From positions 24,695 to 88,694 of the forward strand of contig DATAUE010000175.1 in assembly GCA_036268425.1 (NCBI GenBank): a stretch of DNA of 64,000 bases, in the 5' to 3' direction. The stretch's first letter is position 1, and the number at the start of each line of letters is the position of its first letter. The translations under genes were made by a program, and so were the position numbers. Positions 35,069 through 44,412 of the stretch are shown piece by piece. Under the pieces are notes generated by a model. It was not told where the DNA came from and made no database searches. It saw only the letters and a program-made list of their open reading frames with translations. Source of the stretch: DATARH01 sp036268425 (GTDB lineage: Bacteria > Pseudomonadota > Alphaproteobacteria > ATCC43930 > CGMCC-115725).

Positions 35069-35623
35069 TTATTCCGGCCCGCTGCCGATATCCGCTGCGG
35101 CCATATCGTCGTGCGCCGTCGCCGCGGTGTCCGTTTCGTCGTCGAATTCGATCTCACTGAGCGGCACGCCCGGCACTGCCTTCGAAACGCGCAGCACGAG
35201 GGCGGATTTGACCTGGTTGACGTTGGGCGCCGAGGTCAGTTTTTCGCTCAGAAAATGCTGATAGCTGTCCCAATCGGCGGCGACGATCTTCAGCAGGAAA
35301 TCGGTTTCGCCGGCCAGCATGTGCGCCTCGCGCACTTCGGGCCACGCGGCGACCCGTGTCTCGAACGCCTTGAGGTCGGTTTCGGCCTGACTGGCCAGCC
35401 CGATCTGGGCGAACACGGTAATGCCGAAGCCGAGCGATTCCGGGACGAGATCGGCGTGGTAGCCGCGGATCAACCCGGCTATTTCCAGCGCGCGCACCCG
35501 CCGCAGACAGGGCGGCGGCGAGATGCCGACGCGCCGCGCCAACTCGATATTGGTCATGCGGCCGTCGGCCTGCAGCAGTTGCAGGATTTGCCGGTCGATA
35601 CGGTCGAGCCTGGGGCCGCGCAT
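35069..35623 (-). CDS. Lrp/AsnC-family transcriptional regulator
   Basis: 184 residues. The helix-turn-helix occupies about 8-55 (LDRIDRQILQLLQADGRMTNIELARRVGISPPPCLRRVRALE), followed by the ligand-binding RAM domain (about 68-150). A short acidic tail (DDETDTAATAHDDMAAAD) is extra. The family senses amino acids. Targets are not visible; it is divergent from the ELM1-like gene with 146 bp between them. Confidence 0.93.
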   Translation of the reverse strand: MRGPRLDRIDRQILQLLQADGRMTNIELARRVGISPPPCLRRVRALEIAGLIRGYHADLVPESLGFGITVFAQIGLASQAETDLKAFETRVAAWPEVREAHMLAGETDFLLKIVAADWDSYQHFLSEKLTSAPNVNQVKSALVLRVSKAVPGVPLSEIEFDDETDTAATAHDDMAAADIGSGPE

Positions 35624-35769
35624 GCGCTATCCCGTTTTGTGCCGCAAGCGGCGCCTGGATCGCCGCGACAATAGGAATTCCGCGCCGACCGCGCAATTTT
35701 GTTGCGCGTTGCCTGCTGCGTGGTGTTCGGCGGCTTGCCGCTCCACCGCCCTTTCCGTAAACCGGACCC

Positions 35770-36786
35770 ATGGCCACCCCATCTGTCGCCACAGCCGATG
35801 AGCCGCCTGCCGCTCGGGTCTCTCCGAGCGTCTGGGTATTGCATGACGGCAAGCCCGGCATGGCGAGCCAAGCGCTCGGCCTTGCCGCTGCGACCGGGTT
35901 TGCTTTTGTCGAAAAGCGTTTGTCGGTGCGCCGGCCGTGGAAGTGGCTGCCGCCCGTTTTGTGGTTTGCGCCGCTCGCCGCGATAAGCGAGAACGGGCTG
36001 CGGTTACGCCCGCCCTGGCCTGACCTGGTCATCGGCTGCGGCCGCAACACGGCAAGTCCGGCTCTGGCGATCCGGCGGGCGAGCGGCGGCCGCACGATCG
36101 CCGCCCAGGTGCAGGACCCGCGGACCGGGCATGACGAATTCGACCTGCTGCTGGTGCCGGCGCATGACCGGTTGCGCGGTGCGCGGGTGATGGTGACTCA
36201 AGGCGCGATCCACGGCGTCACCCCCGATCGCCTCGCCGCCGAACGCCGCCGCTTTCCGGCGTTCGACGCGCTGCCGCGCCCGATCATCGGCGTGCTGATC
36301 GGCGGCTCTAACCGGGCCTACCGGCTCGACCTGCCGCAGCTCGGCAACATCGCCGACAGTGTCGCCAATGCCGTGCGAGACAGCGGCGGGTCGGCCGTGG
36401 TGACGCCGTCGCGGCGTACCGGCGCGGCCGGGCTGGCGCTGTTGCGCGAGCGGCTCGCCGGCGTGCCCGGCCACATCTGGGACGGCAGCGGCGACAACCC
36501 GTATTACGCTTATCTCGCGGTCGCCGACGCCCTGCTGGTGACTGCCGATTCGGTGTCGATGGTCAGCGAGGCGGCGGCGACCGGCAAGCCCGTGCATATC
36601 CTGCCGCTCGCCGGCGGCGACGCAAAGTTCGCGCGGTTTCACGAGACGATGCGGCAGGCGGGGATTACGCGGCCGTTTACTGGGCATATCGAAAGCTGGG
36701 GCTACCCGCCGCTCGACGACACGGCGCGCGCCGGCGCAGCCTTGCGCGCGATGGTGCTGGCGCGGCACGCGCAAGAGGCGGGATAA
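35770..36786 (+). CDS. ELM1/DUF1022-family protein
   Basis: 338 residues. It carries the ELM1/GtrOC1 pattern: VLHDGKPGMASQALGLA, PDLVIGCGRNTASPALAIRR, VQDPRTGHDEFDLLLVPAHD, VLIGGSNRAYRLD, and TADSVSMVSEAAATGKPVHILPL near the C-terminus. This is a glycosyltransferase-like fold found across alphaproteobacteria and plant mitochondria. Bacterial relatives modify lipopolysaccharide or related glycans; a role in fission is known only in plants. The unknown 637-residue gene follows after 79 nt. Confidence 0.85.
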   Translation: MATPSVATADEPPAARVSPSVWVLHDGKPGMASQALGLAAATGFAFVEKRLSVRRPWKWLPPVLWFAPLAAISENGLRLRPPWPDLVIGCGRNTASPALAIRRASGGRTIAAQVQDPRTGHDEFDLLLVPAHDRLRGARVMVTQGAIHGVTPDRLAAERRRFPAFDALPRPIIGVLIGGSNRAYRLDLPQLGNIADSVANAVRDSGGSAVVTPSRRTGAAGLALLRERLAGVPGHIWDGSGDNPYYAYLAVADALLVTADSVSMVSEAAATGKPVHILPLAGGDAKFARFHETMRQAGITRPFTGHIESWGYPPLDDTARAGAALRAMVLARHAQEAG

Positions 36787-36865
36787 GTCTGCTGCGGTGC
36801 ACAATGTCGCGCCCGGCGTCGCCGCCGCTGTCGGGAAAGCGGCGGCGGTGTAATATCGCCGCAAC

Positions 36866-38779
36866 ATGGCGCTGCGCATCGATACCTTCGACAATGTCCG
36901 CGGCGGCAACACGCTTTACAAGGCGTTGACCCATCCGCATGCGGCATCGCCCGCACGCACCTTGCTTGCGGCGTTGGAAGGCGGCGGGCCGGTAGCGATC
37001 GTCGATCCGCATGGCGCCGCAACTGGTTTTGCCGAGATTTTCGGGATCGGCGGTATCGACATCGAAGGGGTGTATATCCAGGATTTGGCGCTGATCGGCG
37101 CCGACATCCTCGGCAGACGCGCTGTGCCGCTGACCGATCTTGCGGCGTCTTCGGCGCTGTCCGTGTTTGTTGCAGAGTTCGACGCCGAACGGTTGATCGG
37201 CTGGCTGAAGCCTTATCTGCCGGCCGGGGCGCAAATATTCAGCCTCGATGCAATGCGCTTGCCGCCGGAACGGTTGACCAATCGGCGCACCTATCTCGAC
37301 CCGCTTAATTTCGCGACTAACTTTGCGTTGTTCCGCGATACCGCGACGCTGCATACCCGACTCGTGACGGCGAATTACTGGTCGGGCTACGGCTCGGGCG
37401 ACGTGACCTGCTGGCTGACGCTGTTTGACGGCGACGGCACCGTCATCGCCGACTGGTCGCAGGCCTGCGGCGACAAAGGCGGCACGATCACGATCGACAG
37501 CCGCGAGGTGCGAGCCAAATTTGGCCTCGGCAACTTCGCCGGGCAGTTGTTTGTGCATGTTGCCGGCGCAGCCGGGCACGATGTCGTCAAATACGCGCTC
37601 GACATGTTCGGCGATGACGGCGGCGTGCGCGACGCCGCCTTGTCGTGCACTCACGACGCCAACGCCTGGCCCGCCGACCGTTATGCCGGGCTGCCGGCGC
37701 CGGCGGCAGGCGAGCGCGTGGTTCTGTGGGTCCAGAACAGCCATCCCATACCGATCCCGTCGGGCGCGGTCGGCATCAACCCGATGGGCGAGGAACGGAT
37801 CGTCGCGATCCCCGACACGATCGGCCCGTTCGCCAGCCTCGCCGTCGACATCGCCGAATTGCTGCCGGAGGTGGGCTGGCCGCGCCAGATCGAGTTGCGC
37901 GCCGGCAAGCATGTCGTGCGCCCGCGCTATGAAATCGTGACCGCCGACCGCCGGCGCATTGCGCATGTCAATGTCGAGCGGGCCGATCTGAAACCGGACC
38001 CGCTGCTTCCAGCGCTCGCGGGCGCGCTCGGCAAAGGCTATCTGCTGCCGGCCCCCATCCTGCCGCGCGCGCAGTGGGAGAGCCTGCTGCTGCCGACCCC
38101 GATGGCCGAGTCGCAGCAGGAATTACCGATTGCGGCGATCGTCTACGATGCCGACGGCCGCGAGATGGCGCGGCACCCCTTCGGGCGACTGCCGCGCCGG
38201 CATGACGCTGTTTTGTCGCTGGACGCGCTGGCAAGGGATGTCGAGGCATCCTATGGCCATGTCGAGCTGGTTTACGATTTCGCACAAGGCGGTGACGCCG
38301 ATGGCTGGCTGCACGCGCTGTTCCGCTACCGCCACCGCGCCAGTGGACATGCTGCGGAAAGCAGCTTTGGTGCGCATGTTTTTAACACGCTGCTGGTGTA
38401 CCGCGACGAGCCGCAATCCTATGTCGGGCGTCCGCCGGGCCTGTCGACTCGGCTGTTCCTCCGGCTTGGCGACGATTCGCAATACGACACGTTCTGTCAC
38501 CTGATCTATCCGGCGTCGCGGCCGTGGTGCCCGGTCAGCGCAACCGAGATCATCCTGTGCAATCGTCATGGCCAGGAAATCGCCCGCACAGCGCTGGCGA
38601 TTCCCTGTTCCGGGTCGCGATTTATGTGTTATCGAACGCTGTTCGATAATGCGGCGCGGGTTCGCGCCGGAAATGGCGCTTACGCCATCATTCGCGACCC
38701 GACCTGCCGATTGTTCGGCTATCATGGCCTGTTGGGCCACGAGGGTGCCTTCAGCCTCGACCATATGTTCGGTTTCTGA
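36866..38779 (+). CDS. Large unknown protein
   Basis: 637 residues, no family recognised. No signal peptide, transmembrane segment or low-complexity region. The chain reads as alternating beta-rich segments: RLVTANYWSGYGSGDVTCWLTLFDGDGTVIADW (about 160-195), LFVHVAGAAGHDVVKYALDMFGDD, VVLWVQNSHPIPIPSGAVGINPMG, and late FNTLLVYRDEPQSYVGRPPGLSTRLFLRL. These recall beta-sandwich repeats. Two or three similar segments may exist (WSGYGSGD / WVQNSHP / YRDEPQSY each head a strand block). It is compositionally native and probably co-transcribed with the ELM1-like gene, so a surface-glycan or envelope role is possible. Confidence 0.85.
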   Translation: MALRIDTFDNVRGGNTLYKALTHPHAASPARTLLAALEGGGPVAIVDPHGAATGFAEIFGIGGIDIEGVYIQDLALIGADILGRRAVPLTDLAASSALSVFVAEFDAERLIGWLKPYLPAGAQIFSLDAMRLPPERLTNRRTYLDPLNFATNFALFRDTATLHTRLVTANYWSGYGSGDVTCWLTLFDGDGTVIADWSQACGDKGGTITIDSREVRAKFGLGNFAGQLFVHVAGAAGHDVVKYALDMFGDDGGVRDAALSCTHDANAWPADRYAGLPAPAAGERVVLWVQNSHPIPIPSGAVGINPMGEERIVAIPDTIGPFASLAVDIAELLPEVGWPRQIELRAGKHVVRPRYEIVTADRRRIAHVNVERADLKPDPLLPALAGALGKGYLLPAPILPRAQWESLLLPTPMAESQQELPIAAIVYDADGREMARHPFGRLPRRHDAVLSLDALARDVEASYGHVELVYDFAQGGDADGWLHALFRYRHRASGHAAESSFGAHVFNTLLVYRDEPQSYVGRPPGLSTRLFLRLGDDSQYDTFCHLIYPASRPWCPVSATEIILCNRHGQEIARTALAIPCSGSRFMCYRTLFDNAARVRAGNGAYAIIRDPTCRLFGYHGLLGHEGAFSLDHMFGF

Positions 38780-38868
38780 GGCGGATCTGATCCACGTCGT
38801 AGGCGGCTCGCGTCGTCAACGGCGCGAAAAGTGCTATATTAATTCGTCTAATTGATTAGGAAGGCGTA

Positions 38869-39858
38869 ATGCCGGAAAGCCATCACAGCCCGGAAACGCA
38901 CCACAGCAAGGTGCTGATCGTCGGGGCCGGCCCGGCCGGCTACACCGCCGCGATCTACACGGCGCGCGCCAATCTGCACCCGCTGATGGTCACCGGCATG
39001 CAGCCAGGCGGACAGATGACGATCACGACCGATGTCGAGAACTACCCCGGCTTTGCCGACATCATCCAGGGCCCCTGGCTGATGGAGCAGATGCAGCACC
39101 AGGCCGAACATGTCGGCACCCGCATGATCATGGACGAAATCGTGTCTCTCGATCTCAGCCGGCGTCCGTTCAGCGCGATCGGCGATTCGGGCGATCATTA
39201 CAGTGGCGACGCCGTCATCATCGCGACGGGGGCGCAGGCGCGTTGGCTCGGTATTCCGGGTGAAGACACATTCCGTGGTTTTGGCGTATCGGCCTGCGCC
39301 ACCTGCGACGGGTTTTTCTTCCGCGACCGGGAGGTCGTGGTAATCGGCGGCGGCAATACCGCGGTCGAGGAGGCGCTGTATTTAACCAACCATGCCAGCA
39401 AGGTGACGCTGGTGCATCGCCGCAACGCCTTGAGCGCGGAAAAGATTTTGCAGGACCGTCTGTTCCGCAACCCAAAGGTTGAAATGGTGTGGGACAGCGT
39501 CGTCGAGGAAGTGGTCGGCGTCGCCGAGCCGCCGGAGGTTACCGGTGTCAAGCTGCGCAACGTCCGCACCGGGGCGGTTGTCGAGCGGCCGTGCGACGGG
39601 GTCTTTGTGGCCATCGGCCATACGCCGGTGACCGGGCTGCTCGCCGGCCAGCTCAAACTTGACGAGCAGGGCTACGTCGTGACGGCGCCGGATTCGACGG
39701 CGACTGCCATACCAGGCGTGTTCGCCGCCGGCGACGTAAAGGACAAGGTGTTCCGCCAGGCGGTCACAGCCGCCGGGCTTGGCTGCATGGCGGCGCTCGA
39801 GGCGGAAAAGTTTCTTGCCGCGCAGGAGGACGTGTCCGCGGCCCGCGCCGCGGAATAG
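38869..39858 (+). CDS. trxB: Thioredoxin-disulfide reductase
   Basis: 329 residues; AGGAAGG precedes ATG 38869. GAGPAGYTAAIY binds FAD, redox pair is C143-A-T-C146, GGGNTAVEEALYL binds NADPH, and GVFAAGDVKDK closes the FAD site. It reduces thioredoxin with NADPH. A -10-like TATATT lies at 38834-38839. A LysR regulator gene follows 43 nt later, a linkage common in alphaproteobacteria. Confidence 0.97.
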   Translation: MPESHHSPETHHSKVLIVGAGPAGYTAAIYTARANLHPLMVTGMQPGGQMTITTDVENYPGFADIIQGPWLMEQMQHQAEHVGTRMIMDEIVSLDLSRRPFSAIGDSGDHYSGDAVIIATGAQARWLGIPGEDTFRGFGVSACATCDGFFFRDREVVVIGGGNTAVEEALYLTNHASKVTLVHRRNALSAEKILQDRLFRNPKVEMVWDSVVEEVVGVAEPPEVTGVKLRNVRTGAVVERPCDGVFVAIGHTPVTGLLAGQLKLDEQGYVVTAPDSTATAIPGVFAAGDVKDKVFRQAVTAAGLGCMAALEAEKFLAAQEDVSAARAAE

Positions 39859-39901
39859 CACGGCGCGGTGGGCGCGGGAGGGGGAGCCCGGAAGGCAAGC
39901 A

Positions 39902-40801
39902 ATGGCGATGGATTGGGACAAGTTGCGGGTGTTTCACGCGGTTGCCGAGGCGGGCAGCTTCACCCATGCGGGTGAAGCGCTGAACCTCAGCCAGTCCGCG
40001 GTCAGCCGCCAAATCAGCGCGCTCGAAGAAAGCCTCAGCGTGCCGTTATTTCACCGCCACGCGCGTGGCCTGATTTTGACCGAGCAGGGGGAATTGCTGT
40101 TCCGCACCGCGCGCGAGGTGTTTGCCAAGCTGGCAATGTCGGAAAGCCTGATCTCGGAGTCGAAGGACCGGCCCAAAGGCCCGTTGAAGATCACCACGAC
40201 GGTGGCGTTCGGCTCGATCTGGCTGACGCCGCGAATCCGCGAATTTCTCGATCTTTATCCCGAGATTCAGGTCAGCCTGGTGGTCGACGATACCGAACTC
40301 GACCTGTCGATGCGCGAGGCTGATGTCGCGATCCGCATGTCGCCGCCGCGCCAGCCCGACCTGATCCAGCGCCATCTCGTCAGCGTCAATGTGCATCTCT
40401 ACGGCGCGCCGGATTATCTGAAAAAATACGGCACACCGCAGCGCGGGGAGGACCTCGACGAGCACCGTCTGATCGCCTACGGCGAAGACACGCGGCCACC
40501 GGTGCCGGGCGTCAACTGGCTGCTCGACACCGGCGCCAAGCCGGGGCGCGACCGCCGCCCGATCCTGACGGTCAACAACACATACGGCATCCTGCGGGCG
40601 GTCAATAGCGGGCTCGGCCTTGCTTCGCTGCCGGATTTCGTCGCGGCCGAGCACTCCCATCTCGTCCGCGTACTGCCGGAAGTCAGCGGTCCGCCAAACG
40701 AAGCGTATTTCGTCTATCCCGAAGAATTGCGTTCGTCGAAACGGATCAGCGTGTTCCGCGACTTCCTGTTGCGCAAAGTTGCCGAGGGCCGCCTTACCTA
40801 G
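39902..40801 (+). CDS. LysR-family transcriptional regulator
   Basis: 299 residues from ATG 39902. N-terminal winged helix: DWDKLRVFHAVAEAGSFTHAGEALNLSQSAVSRQISALEESL. The effector domain (about 90-295) is complete. The gene directly follows trxB and is probably co-transcribed, suggesting redox-related control, though targets cannot be read from the sequence. Confidence 0.93.
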   Translation: MAMDWDKLRVFHAVAEAGSFTHAGEALNLSQSAVSRQISALEESLSVPLFHRHARGLILTEQGELLFRTAREVFAKLAMSESLISESKDRPKGPLKITTTVAFGSIWLTPRIREFLDLYPEIQVSLVVDDTELDLSMREADVAIRMSPPRQPDLIQRHLVSVNVHLYGAPDYLKKYGTPQRGEDLDEHRLIAYGEDTRPPVPGVNWLLDTGAKPGRDRRPILTVNNTYGILRAVNSGLGLASLPDFVAAEHSHLVRVLPEVSGPPNEAYFVYPEELRSSKRISVFRDFLLRKVAEGRLT

Positions 40802-40983
40802 CCGCGGGCCCGCCACATAAAGGAAAATGTTCGAGCCGAACGGTTAGAACAGATCATCCCGGCACCGGCGCTGCACCCTAGCCACCAGCGCAGCCCTGCT
40901 TTGCGGCGATCCCGGCGGGTTCGCCGCGCCGCCTCGTGCTACCACTAGCCGCAGGCGCAAAGCGCGGTGTAGGGGGACACGAC

Positions 40984-42576
40984 ATGGCGCGCAGCGGGAG
41001 AGCGATCGCCGCGGCATTGCTGTTGCTTGCGGCAACCGCAGGGACGGCTGCGGCGCAGAAGCACGGCGGCATCCTGCGCATCCCCAACCTCGACAGCCCC
41101 GCCAGCATGTCGATCCTCGAAGAAGCGACGGTTACCGCCGAGGGGCCGATGATGCCGGTCTTCAACAACCTCGTGCTGTTCGACCAGCATGTCGCGAAAA
41201 ACAGCCTTGATACGATCGTCCCCGACCTCGCGACCAAATGGTCGTGGAACGACGACAAGACGGCGCTGACCTTTACACTGCGCCAGGGCGTCAAATGGCA
41301 CGACGGCAAGCCGTTCACGGCTGCCGATGTCAAATGCACCTGGGACCTGCTGACCGGCCAATCGACCGAAAAGCTGCGGGTCAACCCGCGCAAATCCTGG
41401 TATCGCAACCTCGATTCGGTCAGCGTCAACGGCGACAGCGAAGCCACATTTCACCTGAAGCGGCCGCAGCCGTCGTTTATCGCGCTGCTCGCCTCCGGCT
41501 GGTCGCCGGTTTATCCCTGCCACGTCCCGCCGGCACAGATGCGGCAGCACCCGATCGGCACCGGGCCGTTCAAATTCGCCGAGTTCAAGCCGAACGAGTC
41601 AATCAAGGTGGTGAAGAACCCGGATTACTGGAAGCCGGGCTTGCCCTATCTCGACGGGATCGAATATTCGATCATCCGCAATACCTCGACCGCGGTGTTG
41701 GCATTGGTCGCAGGCAAGCTCGACCGCACCTGGCCGGGTATCGTGCCGCTGCCGCTGATGAAGGAAATCAAGAGCCAGGCACCGCAAATTCAATGCGATG
41801 TCTATCCCTGGAATATTCCGCGCCTGCTGCTGATCAATCGCGACAAGCCGCCCTTCGACAACCCGGAGTTGCGCCGTGCTCTCGGGCTGGCGCTCGACCG
41901 CAAAGCCTTTATCGACATCCTGAGCGACGGGCAGGGCGATATCGGCGGCACGATGCTGCCGCCGCCGGACGGCGCCTGGGGTGTGCCGCCCGACATGCTG
42001 AAGACGTTTCCGGGCTATGACCCGGATGTCGAAAAGAACCGCGCGGAAGCCCGCAAGATCATGGAAAAGCTCGGCTACGGGCCGAACAACCGGCTGACGG
42101 TGCCGCTGACCAGCCGCAACGTCCTGGCCTATCGCGACCCCGCCGTGCTGATGATCGACCAGCTCAAATCGATCTATATCGATGCAACGCTCGACCTGAT
42201 CGACACGACGGCGTGGTATCCGCGAGTGTCGCGCAAGGATTACGGGGTGGCGTTGACCGTTTCCGAGAACGGCCTCGACGATCCCGACCAGCAATATTAT
42301 GAAAACTATGTCTGCGGCGCCGAACGCAACTACACGGGTTATTGTGATCCCGGCGTCGACAAGCTGGTTGATCAGCAATCTGCCGAGCCGGATGTTGCCA
42401 AGCGGCAAAAGATCGTGTGGGAGATCGAGCGTAAGCTGGTCGAAGACGGCGCACGACAGATAATCTATTACCCGCGTTCGGCTTATTGCTCCTACCCCGA
42501 TGTCAAGAACCTGACGATCATCGTCAACAGCAACTACAATGGCTGGCGTTTTGAAGACGTCTGGCTCGACCGCTGA
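40984..42576 (+). CDS. Family 5 extracellular solute-binding protein (peptide/nickel ABC)
   Basis: 530 residues from ATG 40984; residues 1-25 are a signal peptide (AIAAALLLLAATAGTAAAQ). Family 5 blocks: DLATKWSWNDDKTALTFTLRQGVKWHDGKPFTAADVK, HPIGTGPFKF, NPDYW and RRALGLALDRKAFI. It binds peptides, opines or similar ligands in the periplasm for an ABC importer. No permease or ATPase genes are adjacent, so it is an orphan. A TauD-type dioxygenase gene follows after 28 nt. Confidence 0.92.
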   Translation: MARSGRAIAAALLLLAATAGTAAAQKHGGILRIPNLDSPASMSILEEATVTAEGPMMPVFNNLVLFDQHVAKNSLDTIVPDLATKWSWNDDKTALTFTLRQGVKWHDGKPFTAADVKCTWDLLTGQSTEKLRVNPRKSWYRNLDSVSVNGDSEATFHLKRPQPSFIALLASGWSPVYPCHVPPAQMRQHPIGTGPFKFAEFKPNESIKVVKNPDYWKPGLPYLDGIEYSIIRNTSTAVLALVAGKLDRTWPGIVPLPLMKEIKSQAPQIQCDVYPWNIPRLLLINRDKPPFDNPELRRALGLALDRKAFIDILSDGQGDIGGTMLPPPDGAWGVPPDMLKTFPGYDPDVEKNRAEARKIMEKLGYGPNNRLTVPLTSRNVLAYRDPAVLMIDQLKSIYIDATLDLIDTTAWYPRVSRKDYGVALTVSENGLDDPDQQYYENYVCGAERNYTGYCDPGVDKLVDQQSAEPDVAKRQKIVWEIERKLVEDGARQIIYYPRSAYCSYPDVKNLTIIVNSNYNGWRFEDVWLDR

Positions 42577-42604
42577 GTTTCGATTGAGGAAAGGAGAAAC
42601 GGCG

Positions 42605-43450
42605 ATGTCCCTCCAAATCATCTCGACTGACGCGGCCGTGGGCGCCGAAATTCGCGGCGTCGATCTGGCGCAGCCGCTCGGCGACAATCTCTTTACGGCA
42701 ATCGAGCAGGCCTTTGACAAATACGGCGTGATCTTTTTCCGCGACCAGAAACTGACGCCGCAGCAGCAGGTCACGTTCACAAGGCGTTTTGGTGAGATCG
42801 ATTTCAACATTTTCGGCGAGCGCTGGAGCGTGCCGGGCAGCCCGGAGATCGTTGTCGTCTCGAACATCACCGAAGACGAAAAGCCGATCGGCGTGCGCCG
42901 CGCCGGCGAAAAATGGCACAGCGATATGTGCTATACGGCGCGGCCGCCGCGCGGCACGATGCTCTACGCGCACGAGATCCCGACTCTGTTCGGGCTGCCG
43001 CTCGGCGATACCGAGTTTGCCAGCGCCGCGGCCGCATGGGACGCTTTGCCCGAAACGCTGCAGCAAAAGCTCCAAGGGCGCCATGCCGTGTTCGACTTCA
43101 AGGGTCGCAAGCGCGCCTTCCCGCCGACCCAGACCGAGATCGACCGCAACCCGCCGGTGCGCCACCCGATCGTCCGCACCCACCCGCATACCGGCCGCAA
43201 ATCGCTCTACGTCATGCGCGACGACTGCACCGCGATCGAGGGCATGGAAGACGACGAGGCCGAAGCGCTGATCGCCGCGCTCGCCGACCACATCATCAAG
43301 CCGGGCTTTATCTACCGTCATCAATGGCGCGCCGGTGATCTCCTGATGTGGGACAACTGCACGGTGCAGCACCGGGCGATCCAGGATTACGACATGCCAC
43401 AGCGCCGCCTGATGCACCGAACGACGATGGGTGGCGCCGTCCCGGTGTAA
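42605..43450 (+). CDS. TauD/TfdA-family Fe(II)/2-oxoglutarate dioxygenase
   Basis: 281 residues from ATG 42605, with AAGGAG upstream. The metal triad is H105-x-D107 (WHSDMCY) and H256 (VQHRAIQDY), with an Arg (near 268) for 2-oxoglutarate. VGAEIRGVDL and GVIFFRDQ are family blocks. Members hydroxylate taurine, 2,4-D, pyrimidine or other acidic substrates. The position directly after a solute-binding gene suggests the imported ligand is its substrate. Confidence 0.92.
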   Translation: MSLQIISTDAAVGAEIRGVDLAQPLGDNLFTAIEQAFDKYGVIFFRDQKLTPQQQVTFTRRFGEIDFNIFGERWSVPGSPEIVVVSNITEDEKPIGVRRAGEKWHSDMCYTARPPRGTMLYAHEIPTLFGLPLGDTEFASAAAAWDALPETLQQKLQGRHAVFDFKGRKRAFPPTQTEIDRNPPVRHPIVRTHPHTGRKSLYVMRDDCTAIEGMEDDEAEALIAALADHIIKPGFIYRHQWRAGDLLMWDNCTVQHRAIQDYDMPQRRLMHRTTMGGAVPV

Positions 43451-43540
43451 GAGCGCTGAGTATGCGGACACGCAACGCGTAATCCGCCGGTACGCCGCGC
43501 TGACTGCCGGTTTTGGCGGAAGGCGCTGTGCTTCTCCGCC

Positions 43541-44296
43541 CTATATCGTCCTCATGCCGAGGCGGCCGAGGCCGGGCAACTTCAGTGCTGGACGCAGCAC
43601 ATCGATGCCGAGATTGAGGCCGAGCAGGTTTAATTCGACGCCCTCGTCGCGCGCTAAAATAATGCCGGCGGCGCCGAACAGCGAAAGCTGGAAGCCGGTG
43701 CCGCTCGGCGCTGTGCCGAACACCGCGCCGCCCGGCAGGTAATCCTTGCCGACGGCATTCGACGGCAGGGCGAGGCCGAGTTCGGGCACCTGCCGCGCGA
43801 CAAAAGCGGTGAAGGTGTTGCTATTGGGACCGGGCCAGGCGCGGTATTCGTGCGGATAGGGATAAGCGGCGATTGCGGCCTGCACCTGCGCGATCAGTGT
43901 ATCGACCCCGGGGCCACGCCGATCGAACACGATCTGCGGCCGCGCGCCGAACCAGAAATTGTCCGGACCCATGCGGTCGACCCGCACCGACGACGCGCCA
44001 CTCGCGACGCCGAACCCGACCACGTCATATCGGGTGTAGCGAGCGGCACCAGAGGGCTTTACGGCGATCCAGGTATGTACCGCAGAGGCCCCGCGCCACG
44101 ATACTGCCCGCGCGGCATAGACTTGGATCACCGCTTCCGGCGTCGTTGCCGGGTCAGGTGCCATTCCGGTCGGCGCGCGGCTCGCCTCGTACCAGGGCAG
44201 GCCGCCGCGATCGAGCAATGCCGCACTGGCGAGCACCGGCAGCACAAACGCGGCGAGCAGCAGTAATAGCAACAATCTGACCTTCCGCCGCGTCAC
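43541..44296 (-). CDS. DUF3750 family membrane-anchored protein
   Basis: 251 residues from GTG 44294-44296. An N-terminal hydrophobic segment (VRLLLLLLLAAFVLPVLASAALL) anchors or exports it. The body has VIQVYAARAVSWRGASAVHTWIAVKP, WPGPNSNTFTAFVARQVPELGL and a closing beta segment, the pattern of DUF3750. Its cysteine/histidine pattern (HTW, SNTF) is reminiscent of NlpC-like peptidases, but that is not certain. Function unknown. It is convergent with the TauD gene and divergent from the large CoA-transferase. Confidence 0.82.
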   Translation of the reverse strand: MTRRKVRLLLLLLLAAFVLPVLASAALLDRGGLPWYEASRAPTGMAPDPATTPEAVIQVYAARAVSWRGASAVHTWIAVKPSGAARYTRYDVVGFGVASGASSVRVDRMGPDNFWFGARPQIVFDRRGPGVDTLIAQVQAAIAAYPYPHEYRAWPGPNSNTFTAFVARQVPELGLALPSNAVGKDYLPGGAVFGTAPSGTGFQLSLFGAAGIILARDEGVELNLLGLNLGIDVLRPALKLPGLGRLGMRTI

Positions 44297-44412
44297 GCTG
44301 TATTTGCCCGCGCTCGGCTGGCAATGTCGAGAGGAGGCATGCGGCCGGTCTCGTTGACCATTTTCGTCGTGGCCAGCACAATCGCGCCGTCAAGCTTAAG
44401 GGGAGAAGCGCC

